The notes beneath the pieces were generated by a model. It saw nothing but the letters and a program-made list of their open reading frames with translations, made no database searches and was not told the DNA's origin. DNA of 11,137 nt from Deltaproteobacteria bacterium CG_4_8_14_3_um_filter_43_13 (GTDB taxonomy: Bacteria; Desulfobacterota; UBA8473), in the NCBI GenBank assembly GCA_002782605.1, contig PFIF01000056.1:2021-13157 (forward strand). The letters are read 5' to 3'. The position numbers and the translations under genes are program-made. Shown here piece after piece: positions 1 to 6,797 of this stretch; position 1 is the stretch's first letter, and every line of letters starts with the position of its first letter.

Positions 1-1022
1 ACTGTATGGTGGATGGGGTACTGGTAACTGACCGTGATAGTCAAATTGTACTCCATAACCCCGCAGCAACAAGACTATTGGAGATCGAAAGTTTACCAAT
101 CATAAATAAATCCTTATGCCAGTGTGTTAAGAATGAAGATCTTGTCAAAGCAGTGGCTACGACCTTGAGCACTGAAAGGTCCAAATACCTTGAAATATCC
201 CAAGAGATTACCCCTTGCGAAGGATCAGCGAGGGTCTTTTTGAGAGCGGACACTGCCCCTGTCCTTAATGAGGATGGCGAAATAATGGGGTCTGTTACAG
301 TTCTACACGATATAACCCAAGAAAAAGAACTGAATCAGATGAAATCTGATTTTCTAACGATGGTCTCCCACGAGTTAAGGGCGCCAATCTCAGCAATACA
401 ACAGCAGTTATCCGTAATAGAAGGGGGCATGGCCGGTCTGATCACTGAAAAACAGGGAAAGATGTTGATTCGGGCAAAAGAGAGGACAAAGGGTCTCCTT
501 GACCTTATCAATGATCTTCTCAACGTATCCAGTATAGATTCAGGTATCGTGGTTCAACATAAGGAATCCATAGTGTTGAAGGAAATAGTAGAGAAAGCCT
601 ATCAGTTAATGGAGCCTGAAGCAGAAGTCAAAGGTATAAAAATGAGGCTGGAAATAACTGGCTCGCTCCCACCTGTAAACGCTGACAGAGAAAACATGGA
701 AGAGGTATTTACCAATCTTATTAGTAATGCAATCAAGTACAATGTGGAAGGTGGGAGTGTTGTTATAACTCTTAGGAGCGAAGGAGAGTTTGTCCGTACT
801 GATGTGACCGATACCGGCATAGGCATTCCTGAAAAAGATCTTCCAAAAATCTTTGATAGGTTTTATAGAGTTAAGAGCTCCCAAACCAGAACAGTCATCG
901 GTACCGGTCTGGGATTACCTATTGCCAAAGGAATAGTAGAGGCTCACCGTGGCACAATAAGTATAAAGAGTAAAGAAGGTAATGGAACTACTGTTACTGT
1001 CCTGTTACCCAGGGCATCCTAA
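1..1022 (+). CDS. PAS-domain sensor histidine kinase (5' end cut by window)
   Basis: This is a sensor kinase that autophosphorylates on histidine and passes the phosphate to a response regulator, which is not in the window. The frame is open to the left edge. The first ATG at position 6 falls inside the PAS fold (MVDGVLVTD followed by IVLHNPAA), so the true start lies upstream. Numbering from that ATG: PAS domain about 1-105, ending in the usual VLHDITQEKEL linker; HisKA at 112-180 with phospho-acceptor H122 in VSHELRAP; HATPase at 225-336 with N box N237-N241 (NLISNAIKYN), G1 box DTGIGIP (269-275), F box FDRFYRV and G2 box GTGLGL (299-304). All catalytic boxes are intact. No membrane segment is visible, but the N-terminal sensor part is missing. 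The set resembles VicK/ResE/PhoR-type kinases. The signal and the partner cannot be told. Confidence 0.93.
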   Translation, partial: CMVDGVLVTDRDSQIVLHNPAATRLLEIESLPIINKSLCQCVKNEDLVKAVATTLSTERSKYLEISQEITPCEGSARVFLRADTAPVLNEDGEIMGSVTVLHDITQEKELNQMKSDFLTMVSHELRAPISAIQQQLSVIEGGMAGLITEKQGKMLIRAKERTKGLLDLINDLLNVSSIDSGIVVQHKESIVLKEIVEKAYQLMEPEAEVKGIKMRLEITGSLPPVNADRENMEEVFTNLISNAIKYNVEGGSVVITLRSEGEFVRTDVTDTGIGIPEKDLPKIFDRFYRVKSSQTRTVIGTGLGLPIAKGIVEAHRGTISIKSKEGNGTTVTVLLPRAS

Positions 1023-1130
1023 TAAACCTGCCCCATCCTGGGAAAGAACCGGGAATCTCTATGCAAATAAATTTATCATATAATAGCAGACATACTTCTC
1101 TCACCCGCTCCCGCTGGTCGCTTGAGCTCG

Positions 1131-1162
1131 CAGAGAACACGGAGATTGTCTCCGTGCCTCTG
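1131..1162. repeat. Imperfect palindrome of the cacagag/ctctgtg intergenic type
   Basis: The left arm (1131-1145, cagagaacacggaga) and right arm (1149-1162, tctccgtgcctctg) pair almost completely around a 3-nt loop. Related ctctgtg words continue to about 1176. Read on the minus strand this gives the peptide-like word SHRAHRGTE, which I recall as a frequent spurious translation of dispersed intergenic repeats in environmental genomes. It ends just before the cooC-type start at 1186 and could fold in the leader of that mRNA. The rest of the gap (1023-1130) holds nothing I recognise. Confidence 0.6.
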
Positions 1163-1185
1163 TGTGCTCTGTGAGAGATCAAGTT

Positions 1186-1950
1186 GTGAAGTTAGCTATA
1201 ACAGGTAAAGGGGGTGTAGGAAAGACCACTATTACTGCATGCCTCTCTAAAAAATTCCATGATGACGGTTATTCTGTACTGGCCATAGATGCGGATCCAA
1301 ATGCCAATCTGGCTATGGCCATTGGATTTCCTAATCCCAATGATATAATACCCATAGCAGAGATGAGTGGCCTGATAGAAGATAGAACGGGTGCAAAACC
1401 AGGCACGAGTGGTAGTTTTTTTAAACTAAACCCCAAGGTTGATGACATCCCGGAAAAATATTGGGTAGAACACAAGGGCATACGGTTGATGATTATGGGT
1501 ACGGTTAAGAAGGGCGGTGGGGGCTGTGTTTGTCCGGAAAGTGTTCTCTTGAGGACACTGGTCTCCCATCTCTTGCTTGTCAGGAAAGAAGTGGTTATTT
1601 TAGACATGGAAGCCGGAGTGGAGCACTTGGGTAGAGCAACGGCAAAGGCCGTAGATATGTTGATAGTGGTTGTAGAGCCGGGGAGAAGGAGTATAGAAAC
1701 CGCTTACAGGATAAAGGGGTTAGCAAAGGATATTGGTATAGAAAGGATAGGGGTAATAGCCAATAAGGTGAGAAGTGATGCAGACAGAGAATTTATAAGG
1801 AGTAAAATGAAGGGCTTTGACATCCTGGGCTCGATATATTCGGATCCCCAGATAGTTGAGGCAGATCTAAAAGGTATCCCACCCTTTGAACTCAGTCCAG
1901 GGATTATGCTGGAGATGGACAAAGTAATACAGAGGTTAAAAGGTAAATGA
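1186..1950 (+). CDS. cooC: CooC-type CO dehydrogenase maturation ATPase (MinD/NifH family)
   Basis: This is a cytoplasmic P-loop ATPase of the SIMIBI class, related to CooC/AcsF, which helps insert nickel into carbon monoxide dehydrogenase. I chose the GTG at 1186 because it gives the family's standard beginning, MKLAITGKGGVGKTT, and a length of 254 residues, typical for CooC. GTGs at 1162 and 1171 are also in frame but would add only residues derived from the repeat. Visible motifs from that start: deviant Walker A GKGGVGKTT (7-15) with the signature lysine K8; an IDADPNANL switch region (34-42); the CooC-type C-x-C pair at C114/C116 (GCVCPE), which binds metal at the dimer interface in characterised CooC; and ILDMEAGVEHLGR (138-150). 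No CO dehydrogenase gene is in the window, so the client enzyme is inferred. The gene is 163 bp after the kinase and about 100 bp before the next gene. No clear Shine-Dalgarno sequence is visible. Confidence 0.85.
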   Translation: MKLAITGKGGVGKTTITACLSKKFHDDGYSVLAIDADPNANLAMAIGFPNPNDIIPIAEMSGLIEDRTGAKPGTSGSFFKLNPKVDDIPEKYWVEHKGIRLMIMGTVKKGGGGCVCPESVLLRTLVSHLLLVRKEVVILDMEAGVEHLGRATAKAVDMLIVVVEPGRRSIETAYRIKGLAKDIGIERIGVIANKVRSDADREFIRSKMKGFDILGSIYSDPQIVEADLKGIPPFELSPGIMLEMDKVIQRLKGK

Positions 1951-1958
1951 GTGGATGA

Positions 1959-2020
1959 GTTCAAGGGTAGGGGCAACCCTGTGTGTTTGCCCTAAAAGAG
2001 TTAAAGGGTTCAAGGGTAGG
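1959..2020. repeat. GGGTAGGGGCAAC-type palindromic repeat with flanking direct repeat
   Basis: A 13-bp direct repeat, gttcaagggtagg, occurs at 1959-1971 and 2008-2020. Between the copies is a hairpin with arms gggcaa (1971-1976) and ttgccc (1987-1992). The same core (ggtaggggcaa followed by ccctTGTGgttgc-like sequence) appears in the longer element at 5176-5269, so this is one family of short dispersed repeats. It fills most of the gap between the cooC-type gene and the next gene. Confidence 0.65.
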
Positions 2021-2052
2021 CATAAACCTTGCGAAAAACACGAGATGCAATC

Positions 2053-2979
2053 ATGAAGATAGTTATAGTTGGTCCAGGAGCGATGGGAAACCTGTTTGCC
2101 TTTTTTATGTCGAAGACAGGAGAGGAGATATGGCTTCTGGATAAGGAGAAAGACAGAGCGGATAAGATCAATAAAAATGGTTTGATTATAGAGGGAATAA
2201 GTGGTAATCATAAGGTACACGTAAATCAAACAACCAATCCGGCAGATATAGGAGATGCAGATATTATAATCATATGTGTTAAGGCATATGATACCGAAAA
2301 AGCCACCGAGGATTCACTGCCGCTCATAGGGGAAAATACTGTTCTCCTTACCCTGCAAAATGGTTCTGGCAATATAGAGACCATTTCCAGGATTGTTGGA
2401 AAAGAAAAGGTTGTAGGCGGAACTACCTCTCAGGGGGCTACTGTTCTTGGATTAGGGCACATAAGACACGCCGGCAGAGGTGAAACAACCATTGGAGAAC
2501 TGAATGGAAGTCTTTCTTCGAGGGTTAAAGGCATCTCCAGTATCTTTAATTCGGCAGGCATAGATACCAGGATTACAGATGATGTTGAGGGGCTTGTATG
2601 GAGTAAACTCTTGATTAATGTGGGAATAAATGCCTTGACCGCTGTTCTTAGATTAAAGAATGGGGAATTGGTTGAATACAGTTGGGCAAGGGAACTCTTG
2701 AGGACGGCTGTGAAAGAGGCAGTGTTGGTTGTAAAAGCAAGGGGTATCCGGTTGACCTATGAGGATCCTATAAAGAGGGTAGAGGATGTATGCAGGGCAA
2801 CGGCAACCAATGTCTCATCTATGCTTCAGGATGTCTTGAGGGCGAAAAAAACGGAGATAGACTACATAAACGGAGCTATTGTTAGCGAAGGTGAAAGATT
2901 GGGGATATCGGTTCCTGTGAACAAGACCTTGACAGGTATTGTAAAGACTATCGAGATGAGTTATGGGAAGAGGCTATAG
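2053..2979 (+). CDS. panE: Ketopantoate reductase (2-dehydropantoate 2-reductase) family protein
   Basis: The family reduces 2-dehydropantoate to pantoate with NADPH, a step of pantothenate and coenzyme A synthesis. The ATG at 2053 gives MKIVIVGPGAMG, the normal family start, and 308 residues. A TTG at 2029 would add eight unlikely residues. Visible features: Rossmann motif GPGAMG (7-12); CVKAYDT (75-81); N103 in TLQNGSG, matching the substrate/cofactor asparagine; VWSKLLINVGINA (182-194) with the candidate catalytic lysine K185; SSM near 255-257; and E268 in KKTEIDYINGAIV, the conserved C-terminal-domain glutamate. All key residues seem present, so it is probably active. The family has many paralogues of unknown substrate, so panE is the likely but not the only reading. 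No other pantothenate genes are nearby, and the link to the cooC-type gene may be mere adjacency. Confidence 0.83.
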   Translation: MKIVIVGPGAMGNLFAFFMSKTGEEIWLLDKEKDRADKINKNGLIIEGISGNHKVHVNQTTNPADIGDADIIIICVKAYDTEKATEDSLPLIGENTVLLTLQNGSGNIETISRIVGKEKVVGGTTSQGATVLGLGHIRHAGRGETTIGELNGSLSSRVKGISSIFNSAGIDTRITDDVEGLVWSKLLINVGINALTAVLRLKNGELVEYSWARELLRTAVKEAVLVVKARGIRLTYEDPIKRVEDVCRATATNVSSMLQDVLRAKKTEIDYINGAIVSEGERLGISVPVNKTLTGIVKTIEMSYGKRL

Positions 2980-3022
2980 GTAATTATCGGCAAGAATGGA
3001 GTGAACATGAGCAGGATCATTA

Positions 3023-3080
3023 AATCGTTGACCGTTCACCGTTAAACCTTGAACCGTGAACCTTGGAACTTAGAACCTGA
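3023..3080. repeat. Degenerate GAACCTT/GTTCACC repeat cluster
   Basis: The stretch contains several near copies of accttgaacc, cgtgaacctt and ttagaacct, plus the inverted pair gttcac (3034-3039) and gtgaac (3056-3061). It lies in the 162-bp gap between the reductase gene and the flavoprotein gene. I see no promoter or terminator in this gap that I would defend; 3081-3130 is simply AT-rich. Confidence 0.45.
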
Positions 3081-3141
3081 GTAGTTACACTCAAAATTCA
3101 AAAATCCTTGAAAGAAAAATTCAAAAGTTAGATGGGGGTAG

Positions 3142-5097
3142 ATGATGAGTGACATTCTTTTCAGTTCATGGGGTGGAGTTGTTGTAGACAATCGGGGAAA
3201 AGAGCCTGAGAATTATGAGAAAATTGAAAAAGTTTCCCTGCCTGAACAATTTGCACAGGATGAAAATATTAATGCATTAATAGGGTGGTACGGCTTTTTA
3301 TTGAGAGTACAAGATGTGAATATCGTTGACATGTGCCGAGCCTACTTAACAGCGATACAGAATGAGTCCTGCGGGAAATGTTTTACCTGTCGTATCGGCA
3401 CAAAAGTTTTATCGGACACCTTGACCAGAATCTGCCAGGGAAAAGGCCAGGATGAGGATTTAGAAGTTCTTTCTCGTCTTGCAGAGGTTATTCGAGAAGG
3501 TTCAAAATGCAACATTGGGCAATCTGGACCTGTTTCCCTTTTGGATGCGCTAAAGTACTTCGCAAAAGATTTTGAGAATGCAATACAGGGTAAGAACCCG
3601 ATTCCAGAAGGGAATTACAGGTACAAGCTTACTGCCCCGTGTATGGATGCCTGCCCTATTCATTTAGATATTCCTGGTTATGTAGAATGCATAAAGGAAG
3701 GGAAATTTCAGGAATCTCTGAGTGTGATTACAAACAAACTCCCCCTTCCTGGAACGCTTGGAAGGGTCTGTGTGAGACCGTGTGAAGAACACTGTCGTCG
3801 AATGATTCTGGATGAACCCATCTCCATAAAGCATCTGAAGCGTTTTGTGGCGGATGATAACCTTGAAAGAAATAAGGGGATGTCATTCAAACCAACGCCA
3901 TCTGAGAAGACTGGAAAGGTTGCCATTATTGGTGCCGGTCCAGGAGGGCTGACCTGTGCATATCACCTGGCACTAATGGGACATGAGGTTACTGTTTATG
4001 AAAGACACGGAGAGCCGGGCGGGATGGCGGCTATGGGGATACCTGATTATCGTTTGCCGAGGGATATACTCGGTTTTGAGGCAGATCAGGTACAAAAGAT
4101 GGGGGTTACTATGAGATATAATGCTACTGTTGGAAAAGATGTTAAACTCTCTGATATAGAGAAAGAAAGTGATGCTGTGTTTATTGCCATTGGGGCACAA
4201 ACAAACACAGAAATGGGGATTAAAGGGGAAGATAAGGGATATAAGGGATTTATCCCTGGCGTCCAATATCTTCAGGAAGTTAACATGGGAACTGACCCCT
4301 ATCCTGAAGGGAAAAAGGTCCTTGTGGTAGGTGGCGGGAATGTTGCCATCGACTGCGTGCGCTGTTCATTTCGAATTGGCAAGGATGATGTAAACCTGGT
4401 GTATCGCAGGACAAAAAAAGAGATGCCAGCGGATCATGTTGAGATTAGCGATGCAGAAGAAGAAGGTGTAAAATTTCACTATTTAACCAATCCAACCAGA
4501 ATCCTTACAAAAAAGGGAAAGGTGGTAGGTGTTGAGTGTATTCGCATGGAATTGGGGGAACCGGATGAAAGCGGACGCAGGCGTCCCGTTCCTGTTGAGG
4601 GGTCTGAGTTTGTTATAGACTGTGATATTTTGGTTCCAGCCATAGGACAGGCGATTGACCTGGAACTGCTGGAGAGTGAGGATAAAGTAGAGACAACCAG
4701 AAGAAACACTCTGGTTGTAAATGAATTTACAATGCAGACAAACAATCCAAAAATATTTTCAGCAGGAGACTGTGTAACCGGGCCATCAACGCTGATTCGT
4801 GCCTGTGCAGGCGGTAGAAAAGCAGCAACAAATATAGACCGGTTGATAAATGGCAAGGAATTAAAGGCAACCTATGAGGACTACTTTGATAAATTATTTG
4901 AGAAGGTTAAAGTCTTTGATCCCATAGAAGAGATAGGATTTTTAGGAGGCAGGAAGAGGCTGCATCTGGAAATGCTTCCCCCTGATGAAAGAAAACAGAC
5001 CTTTGACGAGGTGGAAAAGGGATATAGTCCACTTGAGGCAATGAGTGAAGCAGATCGGTGTCTGAGATGTTATAGAGTTGGGATGGTAGCGGTTTAA
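3142..5097 (+). CDS. NAD(P)H-dependent FeS flavoprotein: NuoF-like 4Fe-4S domain fused to a GltD/NfnB-like module
   Basis: This is a predicted cytoplasmic electron-transfer protein of 651 residues. Residues 60-145 match the C-terminal 4Fe-4S domain of NuoF: C77, C80 and C83 in ESCGKCFTCRIG plus C123 in SKCNIGQ. The FMN/NADH domain that precedes it in NuoF is absent. Residues 160-240 resemble the 4Fe-4S part of GltD: C167, C171 (PCMDACP), C210, C214, C218 (GRVCVRPCEEHC), with C183 as an extra candidate. From 258 on is the flavin fold: FAD motif GAGPGG (264-269), E287, NAD(P)H motif GGGNVAID (397-404), and SAGDC (540-544). A last pair, C640-x2-C643, is near the C-terminus. The start is ATG 3142 or 3145; the gggggt at 3134-3139 suits 3145 slightly better. 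It ends 18 bp before the -35 of the next operon, so it is probably a separate transcript. It is not glutamate synthase: no GltB is present. The partner and direction of electron flow are unknown. Confidence 0.85.
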   Translation: MMSDILFSSWGGVVVDNRGKEPENYEKIEKVSLPEQFAQDENINALIGWYGFLLRVQDVNIVDMCRAYLTAIQNESCGKCFTCRIGTKVLSDTLTRICQGKGQDEDLEVLSRLAEVIREGSKCNIGQSGPVSLLDALKYFAKDFENAIQGKNPIPEGNYRYKLTAPCMDACPIHLDIPGYVECIKEGKFQESLSVITNKLPLPGTLGRVCVRPCEEHCRRMILDEPISIKHLKRFVADDNLERNKGMSFKPTPSEKTGKVAIIGAGPGGLTCAYHLALMGHEVTVYERHGEPGGMAAMGIPDYRLPRDILGFEADQVQKMGVTMRYNATVGKDVKLSDIEKESDAVFIAIGAQTNTEMGIKGEDKGYKGFIPGVQYLQEVNMGTDPYPEGKKVLVVGGGNVAIDCVRCSFRIGKDDVNLVYRRTKKEMPADHVEISDAEEEGVKFHYLTNPTRILTKKGKVVGVECIRMELGEPDESGRRRPVPVEGSEFVIDCDILVPAIGQAIDLELLESEDKVETTRRNTLVVNEFTMQTNNPKIFSAGDCVTGPSTLIRACAGGRKAATNIDRLINGKELKATYEDYFDKLFEKVKVFDPIEEIGFLGGRKRLHLEMLPPDERKQTFDEVEKGYSPLEAMSEADRCLRCYRVGMVAV

Positions 5098-5114
5098 TAA
5101 AACAACAAAAAATC

Positions 5115-5143
5115 TTGACAGCAAATTGGCCGTGTGTTAAATT
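5115..5143 (+). promoter_or_regulatory. Sigma-70-type promoter of the fadR-etfBA-EMO operon
   Basis: A perfect -35 box TTGACA (5115-5120) is followed after 17 bp by the -10-like TAAATT (5138-5143). The start of transcription would fall near 5150, within the palindrome at 5149-5166. It is the only convincing promoter I see in the window, and it lies between the flavoprotein stop and the regulator gene, pointing into the latter. Confidence 0.7.
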
Positions 5144-5148
5144 TGAGT

Positions 5149-5166
5149 TGAATGAACAATCATTCA
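5149..5166. promoter_or_regulatory. FadR-type operator palindrome
   Basis: TGAATGA-ACAA-TCATTCA has two perfect 7-bp inverted arms around four bases. From memory, the Bacillus subtilis FadR consensus is TGAATGA-MTAK-TCATTCA; this site agrees in both arms and in two of the four centre bases. It starts 5 bp after the -10 box, so a bound dimer would block RNA polymerase. The next gene encodes a FadR-like TetR protein, which points to autoregulation and control of the whole operon, with release by long-chain acyl-CoA as in Bacillus. I saw no second copy in the window. Confidence 0.82.
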
Positions 5167-5175
5167 TAATTTTGT

Positions 5176-5269
5176 AAGGATTCAAGTAGTCAAGGGGTAG
5201 GGGCAATCCCTTGTGGTTGCTCAGTAGGAGCAGGGTTATCCCTGCCCCTACTCGAATCCTTGAATCCTT
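5176..5269. repeat. 94-bp nested palindromic repeat (MITE-like) in the operon leader
   Basis: The ends are perfect 11-bp inverted repeats: aaggattcaag (5176-5186) and cttgaatcctt (5259-5269). Inside are gtaggggca (5197-5205) and tgcccctac (5243-5251), and a small hairpin formed by gcaatcc and ggttgc around 5203-5220. A variant of the right end (actcgaatcctt, 5250-5261) sits next to it. The core is shared with the repeat at 1959-2020. No coding capacity is apparent. It lies between the promoter/operator and the regulator start codon, so it would be transcribed as a long hairpin in the 5' untranslated region. Confidence 0.75.
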
Positions 5270-5308
5270 TTTTAGCATAAGCAGGACCTAAGGAATCCGA
5301 GAGATTAA

Positions 5309-5917
5309 ATGACCGAGATACCAACAAAGGCAGAGGACAAACATAAAAGAATTCTCCAGGCGGCTATTAAAGTATTCGCCAAGAACGGTTTTTATAATTC
5401 AAAGGTTTCGGAAATTGCCCAGGAAGCAGGGGTTGCAGATGGAACGATCTACCTCTATTTTAAGAACAAGGATGACATACTCATTTCCCTCTTTGAAGAA
5501 GAGATGGAAAAAATTATACAGAATATGAAACAGGAGATCGGCAAAGAGGAAGACCTTTTAAAGAAGTTGAAGATATTTGCCGTTGTGCAACTGAATTCCA
5601 AGAAGGAAAATCCGGATCTGGCGGCCATTATGGAGGTGGAGCTAAGACAGAGCAGTAAGTTTATGAAAGAATATGTGAATATGAAATTTATTGAATATTT
5701 AAAGATTGTTTCTTCCATAATAAAGGAAGGCCAGAAGAAAGGGATAATCAAAAAGGAGGTAGACCCCACCATTGTGAGCAGGGCATTCTGGGGGGCGTTG
5801 GATGAAGTGGCCAGGTTTTGGGTGTTATCCCCCAGGAAGAAGGTCAGTTTATCCACTTCTGCTGAGTTGATAAGTGATATCTTTATCAAGGGGATGGTTG
5901 AAGTCGTGAAGTCGTAA
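5309..5917 (+). CDS. fadR: FadR-like TetR-family regulator of fatty-acid (acyl-CoA) metabolism
   Basis: This is a 202-residue DNA-binding repressor. The N-terminal TetR domain spans about 12-60, with the helix-turn-helix at 33-52 (VSEIAQEAGVADGTIYLYFK), followed by NKDDILISLFEEEM. This stretch and the later EVELRQS are nearly the words I recall from Bacillus subtilis FadR (YsiA), and the length is similar. The C-terminal half is the helical ligand domain; in FadR it binds long-chain acyl-CoA, which lifts repression. The start codon ATG 5309 has only weak upstream purines (agag at 5300-5303). The operator at 5149-5166 supports autoregulation. The gene is 69 bp upstream of etfB, the same order of functions as in the Bacillus fadR-fadB-etfB-etfA operon. 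Confidence is high for the family and good for the FadR assignment. Confidence 0.88.
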   Translation: MTEIPTKAEDKHKRILQAAIKVFAKNGFYNSKVSEIAQEAGVADGTIYLYFKNKDDILISLFEEEMEKIIQNMKQEIGKEEDLLKKLKIFAVVQLNSKKENPDLAAIMEVELRQSSKFMKEYVNMKFIEYLKIVSSIIKEGQKKGIIKKEVDPTIVSRAFWGALDEVARFWVLSPRKKVSLSTSAELISDIFIKGMVEVVKS

Positions 5918-5986
5918 ATAAGGGGGTGGAATTTAGCTCAAAAGGAAATTTTTCAGAACAAACCAAATAGAAAAGGAGGGTTTAAG

Positions 5987-6781
5987 GTGAATGTAGTTGT
6001 GTGCGTAAAGCAAGTTCCAGATACCGAATCGGCAATAAAGGTTAAACCAGACGGTTCAGATATCATTAAAGATGATTTAAAGTATGTTATGAATCCCTAC
6101 GATGAATATGGCATAGAAGAGGCATTACGGATTAAGGAAAAATTCGGTGGGGTGGTTACCATTCTGTGTATGGGGCCGGGAAGGGCTGTAGAGACCATAA
6201 GAACAGGCCTGGCTATGGGAGCAGACCAGGCAGTGCAGCTTGATGACCCTGCTTTCGAAGGAGGCGATGCTTTTGCTACTGCCAAGGCATTGGCTGAGGC
6301 ATTGAAGGGCATAGAATACGGTCTGATCTTCTGCGGCAAACAGGCTATTGATGATGATCTCTCACAGGTGGGTGCAACCCTGGCAGAATTATTAAAGCTT
6401 CCCCAGGTCTCATTAATCCAGAAACTGGAGATTGCAGATGATAAAAAATCCGCAACGGTACACCGTCAGGTGGAGGGAGGAATTGAGATACTGAAGGTGT
6501 CTTTACCAGCGGTTTTGACAACGCAGAAGGGTCTTAATGAACCAAGATATGCCTCATTGCCCGGAATAATGAAGGCCAAAAAGAAGCCCCTCGATGTAAA
6601 AAACCTTGCAGCATTGGGGTTGAGTTCAGACAGTGTCGGTTGTGCCGGTTCAAAGTCGATAATAACAAAGTATACTCCTCCTCCTGCGCGTGCCGCTGGG
6701 AAAATTATAGAAGGAGAAGGACCACAGGAAACCGTACCCAAACTGGTTAAGCTTCTAAGAGAAGGAGCAAAGATGATTTAA
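5987..6781 (+). CDS. etfB: Electron transfer flavoprotein beta subunit
   Basis: This subunit pairs with EtfA to carry electrons from acyl-CoA dehydrogenases to a membrane quinone reductase. The start is GTG 5987, fixed by the strong AGGAGGG at 5974-5980 with 6 bp spacing; it gives MNVVVCVKQVPDTE, the standard opening. The protein is 264 residues, normal for the family. The nucleotide-binding motif is GKQAIDDDLSQVG (117-129), and the family signature region with VEGGIEILKVSLPAVLT and GLNEPRYASLPGIMKAKKK is at 162-200. The IDDD form of the motif resembles the AMP-binding, non-bifurcating ETFs I recall (mitochondrial type), whereas bifurcating ones often show IDGD; this is suggestive only. The stop is 16 bp before the etfA start, so translation is likely coupled. 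Confidence 0.95.
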   Translation: MNVVVCVKQVPDTESAIKVKPDGSDIIKDDLKYVMNPYDEYGIEEALRIKEKFGGVVTILCMGPGRAVETIRTGLAMGADQAVQLDDPAFEGGDAFATAKALAEALKGIEYGLIFCGKQAIDDDLSQVGATLAELLKLPQVSLIQKLEIADDKKSATVHRQVEGGIEILKVSLPAVLTTQKGLNEPRYASLPGIMKAKKKPLDVKNLAALGLSSDSVGCAGSKSIITKYTPPPARAAGKIIEGEGPQETVPKLVKLLREGAKMI

Positions 6782-6797
6782 GGAGGGAGGGGTAATA

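Noticed and set aside
1023..1130. Possible terminator or promoter after the histidine kinase.
   Set aside because: Only a very short cccatcctggg-type pairing without a T-run is visible, and no convincing -35/-10 pair.
994..1182. A small minus-strand protein with the word SHRAHRGTE.
   Set aside because: It is a translation of the intergenic repeat and the tail of the kinase gene; it has no ribosome site or family.
3142..5097. Glutamate synthase small subunit (gltD) or DsrL.
   Set aside because: No glutamate synthase large subunit or dsr genes are nearby, and the NuoF-like N-terminal domain is not part of GltD. The C-terminal ferredoxin domain expected for DsrL is missing.
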